A stretch of 64,000 nt of DNA from Brasilonema sennae CENA114 (lineage in GTDB: Bacteria; Cyanobacteriota; Cyanobacteriia; Cyanobacteriales; Nostocaceae), in assembly GCF_006968745.1 (NCBI RefSeq), contig NZ_CP030118.1:3732674-3796673 (forward strand). Reading direction: 5' to 3'. The position numbers and the translations under genes are program-made. Under the pieces are notes generated by a model, which was not told the DNA's origin, searched no databases, and worked only from the letters and a program-made list of their open reading frames with translations. Of this stretch, positions 54,521 through 61,054 are shown piece after piece. How positions within the stretch are numbered: the first letter of the stretch is position 1; each line of letters begins with the position of its first letter.

Positions 54521-54937
54521 ATGTCAAGCAATAATCAGAGTAATCTCACTATTCAAGACGCCAAAAAGATTCTCAATAAATTTAACTGTGTAGACATTCC
54601 TCCCAACCTCAAGCCATCAGAAAAAACCTTAACTTGTCAAGCTTTAGTTTTGCTAGCTAAGATTTCTGATTACCAAATATTAGGTATTTGTGCTGAAACG
54701 TCAGAGGAAGGAATACTAGCGATGAAAACATATTCCTATGCTTTTGGTTATGAACCACCAAGCAATTTACCTGAGATTGAAGGTCCAGTTTACATTAAAT
54801 TAAACGGCAAAAATGGTATATGCCATCTGGATTCTTACTCAGGACATCATCGGGGTGTATTAGTTTCTTGCCAGTCTTACTCTCAAAGTGGAATTAACGA
54901 AATGTACGGGCATTTGCCCCTTGATTTATTTGTTTAA
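54521..54937 (+). CDS. DUF1824 family protein
   Basis: 138 residues. LTIQDAKKILNKFNCVDIPPN, YQILGICAETSEEGILAMKTYSYAFGYEPP and GPVYIKLNGKNGICHLDSYSGHHRGVLVSCQS match DUF1824, restricted to cyanobacteria and plastid-bearing plants as I know it. Function is unknown. It follows the prohibitin gene on the same strand, 79 bases away, and may share its transcript. Confidence 0.85.
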   Translation: MSSNNQSNLTIQDAKKILNKFNCVDIPPNLKPSEKTLTCQALVLLAKISDYQILGICAETSEEGILAMKTYSYAFGYEPPSNLPEIEGPVYIKLNGKNGICHLDSYSGHHRGVLVSCQSYSQSGINEMYGHLPLDLFV

Positions 54938-55082
54938 TACTAGGATAGGCATTGCTCACCTTTGACCATAGCACACTCTATAATTGTAACTGAAGATACA
55001 CGCATAGAGACGCTGATAAAATAGATAATTATCTGCGTTTATCAGTGTTTGTCTGCAGTTCAAATCTCAAACTTAAATTGAT

Positions 55083-57011
55083 ATGAGTCTTATCACCCTA
55101 CAATCTGTTAAAAAAGATTTTGGTATCAAGGAAGTCTTGAAAGATGCTAGCTTTAGCTTGGATGCTACTGATAAGGTTGGCTTAATTGGTACTAACGGTT
55201 CTGGGAAATCAACTTTATTAAAAATGATTGCCGGATTAGAACCGATTGACAGTGGTCAAGTTTTAGCAAATTCAGGAGCTAAAATTGTATACTTGCCTCA
55301 GCAGCCAGATTTAGATGAACATCGCACAGTCTTAGAGCAGGTTTTCGCTGACAGCGGCGAACAAATGGAATTGGTGCGTGAGTACGAGGAAATTTCTGAT
55401 AAATTAGCTCATACACCAGAAGATAAACAACTGATGGCGCGTTTTTCTTCTGTAATGCAGCGTATGGACTCAGTTGGTGCATGGGAACTGGAAACAAATG
55501 CTAAAATCATTCTTTCAAAGTTAGGAATTACAGATTTTCATGCTGTTGTTGGGACTTTATCTGGTGGTTATCGCAAGCGCATTGCTTTAGCTACAGCCTT
55601 GCTGTCAGAACCAGAGTTGTTGTTGATGGATGAACCGACAAACCATCTCGATGCTAATTCTGTTGAGTGGTTACAAAGTTATTTAAATCGCTATCGTGGC
55701 GCACTCTTTCTTATTACTCACGACCGCTACTTTTTGGATAAGGTAACCAATCGTATTATCGAAATCGACCGAGGAGACATTTATACTTACACAGGTAACT
55801 ATTCATATTATTTGGAAAAGAAAGCATTAGCAGAAGAATCTGCTATTAGTAGTCAACGCAAACATCAAGGTGTTTTGCGGCGTGAGTTAGAATGGCTAAA
55901 ACGAGGACCAAAAGCTCGTAGTACGAAACAAAAAGCGAGAATTGAACGCGTTCACGGTATGCAGGAAACTGAGTTTAAACAAGCTCAGGGTAAAGTTGAT
56001 ATTTCTACACCCAGTCGTCGCATTGGCAAAAAAGTTATTGAGCTAAATAATACATCTAAAGCTTATAACGGACGTACTTTAATTAAGGATTTTACCTACG
56101 AGTTTAGTCCAGAAGACCGTATTGGTATTATCGGTTCTAATGGCGCTGGTAAGTCTACGTTACTAGATATGATCACAGAACGTGTTCATCCAGATTCAGG
56201 AAGTGTAGAAATTGGTGGTACAATTCACATTGGTTATTTTAACCAGCATTCAGAAGAATTACAATCAGCGTTGAATGAGAATCAACGAGTGATTGATTAC
56301 ATTAAAGAAGAAGGAGAATTTTTCCAAATTGCCGATGGGACAAGAATTACTGCTTCCCAAATGTTAGAGCGTTTTCTGTTTCCTGGTAATCAACAGTATG
56401 CCCCAATTCATAAACTATCTGGTGGTGAAAAACGGCGTTTATTTCTGTTGCGGGTTTTGATGAGTGCTCCGAATGTTTTAATATTAGATGAACCCACGAA
56501 TGATTTAGATGTACAGACATTAGCCGTACTGGAAGAATATTTAGAAGAATTTTCCGGTTGTGTGATTGTCGTTTCCCACGATCGCTATTTTCTAGACCGC
56601 ACCGTAGATACAATTTTTACCTTTGAAGAAGGCGGAAAAATCCGACAATATCCGGGAAATTATTCAGTTTATCTAGATTATAAACAAGCAGAAGAAGCAC
56701 AACAGCAACAGATAAGTAACACTAAAGAAAAGCAAAAAAATACAGAGACGTTACAGACAACATCTCCCAAAGAAACCGAAACGAAAAAACGGCGTAGATT
56801 ATCTAATTGGCAAAAGCGAGAATTTGAGCAGTTGGAAGGTAAAATTGCCAAGATGGAAGTCGAAAAAGCAGAAGCAGAAAAAGCAATGGCGAATGTTCCT
56901 CCTGGTAACTACTCTCAAGTACAAAAACTGTATGAACAGGTGGAAACCCTGAAGGAAGAAATTGATCAGGCGACTGAACGTTGGATGGAATTAGCTGAGA
57001 TTGAATCTTAA
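55083..57011 (+). CDS. ABC-F family ATPase
   Basis: 642 residues. Two ABC domains with Walker A GTNGSGKSTLLK and GSNGAGKSTLLD, signatures LSGGYRKRIALA and LSGGEKRRLFLL, and Walker B MDEPTNHLD and LDEPTNDLD. A linker of about 70 residues (P-site tRNA interaction motif region) lies between. The C-terminal 100 residues are a coiled coil (RLSNWQKREFEQLEGKIAKMEVEKAEAEKAM), as in Uup. No membrane part exists; ABC-F proteins act on ribosomes. The C-terminal coil favours the Uup subgroup. Confidence 0.94.
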   Translation: MSLITLQSVKKDFGIKEVLKDASFSLDATDKVGLIGTNGSGKSTLLKMIAGLEPIDSGQVLANSGAKIVYLPQQPDLDEHRTVLEQVFADSGEQMELVREYEEISDKLAHTPEDKQLMARFSSVMQRMDSVGAWELETNAKIILSKLGITDFHAVVGTLSGGYRKRIALATALLSEPELLLMDEPTNHLDANSVEWLQSYLNRYRGALFLITHDRYFLDKVTNRIIEIDRGDIYTYTGNYSYYLEKKALAEESAISSQRKHQGVLRRELEWLKRGPKARSTKQKARIERVHGMQETEFKQAQGKVDISTPSRRIGKKVIELNNTSKAYNGRTLIKDFTYEFSPEDRIGIIGSNGAGKSTLLDMITERVHPDSGSVEIGGTIHIGYFNQHSEELQSALNENQRVIDYIKEEGEFFQIADGTRITASQMLERFLFPGNQQYAPIHKLSGGEKRRLFLLRVLMSAPNVLILDEPTNDLDVQTLAVLEEYLEEFSGCVIVVSHDRYFLDRTVDTIFTFEEGGKIRQYPGNYSVYLDYKQAEEAQQQQISNTKEKQKNTETLQTTSPKETETKKRRRLSNWQKREFEQLEGKIAKMEVEKAEAEKAMANVPPGNYSQVQKLYEQVETLKEEIDQATERWMELAEIES

Positions 57012-57037
57012 TTGTATATTTTAGAAACAGACTAACA

Positions 57038-57664
57038 ATGAACCTGACCTGCAAACAACTCTTACAAAACCATACTCAAACTTGGCATGAAGCAACTGTA
57101 CATACCTTTATTGAGCAGTGCAAATTAGGAACAATTCACCCCCAGCAATTTAACACATGGCTTGTACAAGATTATCTGTTCGTTGTCGATTTCACACGCA
57201 TGGTGGGACGAGTGTTGGCGATCGCACCCCCAGATCATTTTGATGTTATACTAGCAGGACTCGCAGCACTGAAAGATGAACTCAATTGGTTTAAAGAAAA
57301 AGCCGCCCAACGAGAGCTTAATCTCGACGTAGCAAAACAACCAACCTGCATACAATATTGTGAATATATGCATACTCTTGCTACAATGCCTTATCCAGTA
57401 CAAGCAACTGCATTTTGGGCAATTGAATTAGCATACAATCAAGGTTGGCAATTGCCTGGAGTCATGGTTGAACCATACACAGAGTTTGCAGACAGATGGG
57501 GAAATGCAGGTTTTACTGAATATGTAAAACTTCTAGAACATCAAGCTGATGAGGTGTTGCAAACCGCTTCAGAAAATGTTCATCAGCAAGCACAAGAAGC
57601 TTTTTTAAGAGTAGCAACATTCGAGAAAGATTTTTGGCAGATGGCTTTCAATGCAGCACAGTAG
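57038..57664 (+). CDS. tenA: TenA-family protein (TenA_E type)
   Basis: 208 residues. Helical TenA/PqqC fold: WLVQDYLFVVDFTRMVGRVLAIAP, KDELNWFKEKA and ATAFWAIELAYNQGWQLPG. The catalytic Cys of TenA_C thiaminases is missing; a Glu in AFWAIELAYNQGW fits the TenA_E type, which salvages amino-pyrimidine breakdown products of thiamine. It follows the ABC-F gene by 26 bases on the same strand. Confidence 0.85.
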   Translation: MNLTCKQLLQNHTQTWHEATVHTFIEQCKLGTIHPQQFNTWLVQDYLFVVDFTRMVGRVLAIAPPDHFDVILAGLAALKDELNWFKEKAAQRELNLDVAKQPTCIQYCEYMHTLATMPYPVQATAFWAIELAYNQGWQLPGVMVEPYTEFADRWGNAGFTEYVKLLEHQADEVLQTASENVHQQAQEAFLRVATFEKDFWQMAFNAAQ

Positions 57665-57688
57665 AGAGAAAGCTGCATGTGTTATCTT

Positions 57689-58252
57689 CTACGGCTTATA
57701 CCTTACAACTCCCTGTCGCGACAATATAGGATCTGCACAATCAACATTCCCTGTCCAGTTTTTACAAGGTTCTCTTACTTCTGAAAGACCTTCAACAATG
57801 CGAACATGAAAACCATCTTCTGTTGGATAAACTTTATACAAAAGCGGTTTTTCGTGACGCTTAGCAATGAGTGCAGCTGCTAGGGCTGGTGTTGTACAAA
57901 TCATTGCTTTTTTATTTAAAGGTATATAATAATCTATGAAAAAATCACGATCCTCAGAATCATTAGTCCAGCCTCTACCTACTTCAGTTGTCGCCCAAAA
58001 TAAACATCTCGGATCAGGTTTGACATCAGAACCTAACCGTCTTTGTACATCAACTTTCGCAATAGTATAAGGAATTTCTACCTGTGCTTCTTTTTGAATT
58101 TCTAATCTTTTAAGTACAAAATCAATTTCGACAAATTTTACTCTCACAACTTTAGCGAAAAAGCTGAAGCAGAATAGTGAAATAATGCCAAACAAGATTA
58201 CTATTATTAGTACACGACCTTTCATTTGATACGGTTTGATTATTCCTTTCAT
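57689..58252 (-). CDS. membrane-anchored protein of unknown function
   Basis: 187 residues. One hydrophobic helix near residues 13-32 (VLIIVILFGIISLFCFSFFAKVV) probably anchors it with the rest outside. The body has four to five cysteines in a spaced pattern (DPRCLFW, MICTTPALAAALIAKR, PCKNWTGNVDCADP) that may form disulfides. No family was recognised. An alternative ATG at residue 10 is possible. It faces tenA, with 24 bases between the stops. Confidence 0.6.
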   Translation of the reverse strand: MKGIIKPYQMKGRVLIIVILFGIISLFCFSFFAKVVRVKFVEIDFVLKRLEIQKEAQVEIPYTIAKVDVQRRLGSDVKPDPRCLFWATTEVGRGWTNDSEDRDFFIDYYIPLNKKAMICTTPALAAALIAKRHEKPLLYKVYPTEDGFHVRIVEGLSEVREPCKNWTGNVDCADPILSRQGVVRYKP

Positions 58253-58335
58253 AGTGACTGTAATAATAAACTCTGTAATTACCTAACTTTACGAATCATA
58301 CTGATTCTTACCCGCATGAATTTTTACACAAGTAT

Positions 58336-58430
58336 CAATACAGTTCACTTAAGGGTTGATCCTCCCTACCCCTCCTTAAAAAGGAGGGAACTAAGCCCCC
58401 TTTTTAACTCTGTTGGGGGATCTTAAATAC
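58336..58430. repeat. CTCCTTAAAAAGGAGG palindromic repeat, copy 2
   Basis: CACTTAAGGGTTGATCCTCCCTACCCCTCCTTAAAAAGGAGGGAACTAAG is a near-inverse of the 44669-44720 element. A CCCCC/GGGGG pair follows (CCCCCTTTTTAACTCTGTTGGGGG). Confidence 0.65.
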
Positions 58431-58466
58431 GACTAACAGCAACTGTATTGACATAAATATCTGCTA

Positions 58467-58607
58467 ATATAGCAATCCTAAATCATTCGTAAAATTCTCT
58501 CTTTTCTCTTTTCTTGGCGTCCTATGCGCTAAGGCGCACGCTACGCTAAGGCGACTTGGCGGTTCGTTCAAAAAATAATTTTTACAACTCATTTAGGATT
58601 GCTATAT
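58467..58607. repeat. MITE-like element with 17-bp terminal inverted repeats
   Basis: ATATAGCAATCCTAAAT (58467-58483) is the exact reverse complement of 58591-58607; the 141-bp element has an inner GCGCTAAGGCGCACGCTACGCTAAGGCG palindrome. A half copy of the same terminus (GATTTAGGATTGCTA) is seen near 48101. Confidence 0.85.
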
Positions 58608-58715
58608 GTTAGATCTATCACTAACACACTACTGATGATAGCAAAGCTTTTCAGTAGCTGCACAAAAGAACTAGCCAAGAAAGATTTGAAACATCGATAA
58701 GATTACAAAATTTTG

Positions 58716-59219
58716 ATGATTATGCTCCATACTCCTACTCAAAACTTGCGTAGTTGCGCTATTCAGTTTTTAGAACAAAATCCCCAACAGCGTCTAGAAA
58801 TTCTTAAGCAACTTGGAATAGCCCGCTATGATTTTTTAACCAAGATGTGCCTTAATGAAGCCAATATAGCCTGTGTCATGCGGTTTTTGAAAAATCCCAG
58901 TCAGCTGAAATTCCCTAATTTAATGGCAGCAGACTTATCTTACTTGATTTTAGATGAAGTCAACTTTATCCGTGGTAATTTATCAAGTGCAAACCTACGA
59001 GGAAGTACTTTCGTGAATGCAGACCTCATATTTGCCAATTTTACAAACGCAGATTTGAGAAATGCTAATTTGAACGGTGCTACTCTGAATGAAACTATAT
59101 GGTTAAGTGCTCTTATAGAAGAGTGTGAGTTTGGAGAAGGAATTGGATTGACAAAAATTCAGCGCCAAGATTTACGGCTTCGCGGTGCTATATTCAAGTA
59201 TTTGGAAGAAGATGATTAA
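58716..59219 (+). CDS. pentapeptide-repeat protein
   Basis: 167 residues from the ATG at 58716 (an upstream TTG at 58713 adds one). A helical N-terminal part is followed by about ten pentapeptide units A(D/N)LxxA (LMAADLSYLILDEVNFIRGNLSSANLRGSTFVNADLIFANFTNADLRNANLNGATL), which form a right-handed four-sided beta-helix. The function of cyanobacterial members is mostly unknown. The gene is 70 bases upstream of purT on the same strand. Confidence 0.88.
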   Translation: MIMLHTPTQNLRSCAIQFLEQNPQQRLEILKQLGIARYDFLTKMCLNEANIACVMRFLKNPSQLKFPNLMAADLSYLILDEVNFIRGNLSSANLRGSTFVNADLIFANFTNADLRNANLNGATLNETIWLSALIEECEFGEGIGLTKIQRQDLRLRGAIFKYLEEDD

Positions 59220-59289
59220 AATAACGAAGTACAAAGGTATAAAAGAAGTAAAGAAAGTTTTTGAAATTGTAAATAAATAGGAAAAATTA

Positions 59290-60468
59290 ATGAATAATTC
59301 GATGAAACTACCCCAAAAATTAATGTTGCTAGGTTCTGGAGAACTAGGCAAAGAGTTTGTTATTGCTGCTAAACGGTTTGGCAATTATGTGATTGCTGTT
59401 GACCGCTATGCTAATGCTCCAGCTATGCAAGTTGCTGACTGTTCGGAAGTTATTTCTATGCTAAGTGCTGATGATTTGGAAGCAGTGGTTAGCAAATATC
59501 AGCCTGATTTCATCATACCAGAAATTGAAGCAATTAGAACAGAAAAACTTTTGGAATTTGAGCACCGAGGAATTACAGTTATACCAACTGCAGCCGCGAC
59601 TAACTATACAATGAACCGAGACAGAATCAGAGAACTAGCACATAAAGAATTAGGTATTCGCACTGCTAAGTATGGTTATGCGACAACTTTAGAAGAGTCG
59701 GTTGCAGTTTCTGATGAAATTGGGTTTGCTAATGTAGTAAAACCTGTGATGTCATCTTCTGGCAAAGGGCAATCTGTAGTTAAAGAAAAGAGTGAGGTTG
59801 AGAAGGCGTGGAATTATGCGATCGCCAATTCCAGAGGTGACAGTCAAAAGGTGATTGTCGAGGAATTCATTGATTTTGAGATAGAAATTACTTTACTAAC
59901 AATTAAGCAGTGGAATGCACCGACAATTTTTTGTTCTCCTATCGGACATCGGCAAGAAAGAGGAGATTATCAAGAATCTTGGCAACCAGCAGAAGTTTCA
60001 GAACAAATGATTCTTGAAGCCCAAGAAATCGCTACAAAAGTCACCGATGCATTAGGAGGGGCAGGAATCTTTGGTGTTGAGTTTTTTGTCACTAAGGACG
60101 AAGTCATTTTTTCGGAACTTTCCCCTAGACCTCATGATACAGGAATGGTGACATTAATTTCGCAAAATCTTAACGAATTTGAATTACACTTGAGAGCGAT
60201 TTTAGGATTGCCAATTCCTCATATAGAACAGTTGGGTTATTCAGCGAGTGCTGTTATTTTAGCTACGGAAAAATCAGATTTTATTGCTTATACAGGTGTA
60301 GCCGAAGCGCTATCAGAAAAAGATGTGGACATTAAGCTATTTGGTAAACCTAATGCCCATCCTTATCGCCGAATGGGAGTCGCTTTGGCTAAAGGAAGTG
60401 ATATTCAAGAGGCTCGCGAAAAGGCGAATAGAGCTGCAAGTAAAATCAAATTAAAATACCAACCCTAA
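59290..60468 (+). CDS. purT: formate-dependent phosphoribosylglycinamide formyltransferase 2
   Basis: 392 residues. ATP-grasp enzyme: LLGSGELGKEFVIAAKRFG, PEIEAIRTEKLLEFE, VKPVMSSSGKGQSVVK and FFVTKDEVIFSELSPRPHDTGMVTL are family motifs. It makes formyl-GAR from GAR, formate and ATP in the third step of purine synthesis, using no folate. AGGA precedes the ATG. Length matches the family. The start at 59290 is preferred over a second ATG at 59302. Confidence 0.95.
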   Translation: MNNSMKLPQKLMLLGSGELGKEFVIAAKRFGNYVIAVDRYANAPAMQVADCSEVISMLSADDLEAVVSKYQPDFIIPEIEAIRTEKLLEFEHRGITVIPTAAATNYTMNRDRIRELAHKELGIRTAKYGYATTLEESVAVSDEIGFANVVKPVMSSSGKGQSVVKEKSEVEKAWNYAIANSRGDSQKVIVEEFIDFEIEITLLTIKQWNAPTIFCSPIGHRQERGDYQESWQPAEVSEQMILEAQEIATKVTDALGGAGIFGVEFFVTKDEVIFSELSPRPHDTGMVTLISQNLNEFELHLRAILGLPIPHIEQLGYSASAVILATEKSDFIAYTGVAEALSEKDVDIKLFGKPNAHPYRRMGVALAKGSDIQEAREKANRAASKIKLKYQP

Positions 60469-60557
60469 TTCATCTTTCGGTCTGCTCTGTTTGGATTGTA
60501 CTTTAGCGCTGGTACCCCTCCGTCGTCATGAAATGTGGGGGTTGACTTGGGATTGCT

Positions 60558-60827
60558 TCAGCCTCCTGGTCCCTTTGGATCGCGGCTTCCACCTACCACT
60601 TGGTCGGGTAAATCTGATTTGAAAAATTTAAGTATCTGCCCAAAGTTTTCCACGCCATTGAGTTCTTCAACAGCAGACTCCTCATTTACTTCGCCTTCAA
60701 TTGCTACTGTTGCAAAACTGGCTTCAGGAAAAATGTCAATGTTTCCGACTCTGCCAAATTTTCTCAAAAGCTCTCTTAAATTTGCCTCAGTTACTTCAGA
60801 AGGAAGATTACCAACTAGTAAAGTCAT
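60558..60827 (-). CDS. RRM-type RNA-binding protein with divergent RNP1
   Basis: 89 residues from the ATG at 60827, with GGAG eight bases upstream. RNP2 is LLVGNLP. RNP1, normally KGFGFVEM in cyanobacterial Rbp proteins, reads ASFATVAI here, so the aromatic stacking residues are mostly missing. A linker and a Gly-rich tail (VVGGSRDPKGPGG) follow. RRM proteins of cyanobacteria bind mRNA and are often cold-induced or membrane-linked. RNA binding of this one may be weaker. Confidence 0.8.
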   Translation of the reverse strand: MTLLVGNLPSEVTEANLRELLRKFGRVGNIDIFPEASFATVAIEGEVNEESAVEELNGVENFGQILKFFKSDLPDQVVGGSRDPKGPGG

Positions 60828-60839
60828 ATTTTTCTCCAA

Positions 60840-61054
60840 AAAAGTTACACAAAAAGATCATCAAAACTGCAACAATAGCGTAGGATTTACGCATTGAAGA
60901 AAGTTTGATTATGTAGAATGAAGCTCTATCAAAAAAGCTGAAGGTTAGTTTAGCTAACAGAGCTTTGCCTCTACACTCTTTATTAGGTGTAAGCAGAATT
61001 AACTTATGCACTAAGGAGAGAAAAATGCCGAAAATGTAATCATGTTGCTTGAAG
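60840..61054. other. short intergenic region
   Basis: AT-rich 215 bases between two genes on the minus strand, holding the promoter of the RRM gene. No repeat or terminator was recognised. Confidence 0.3.
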
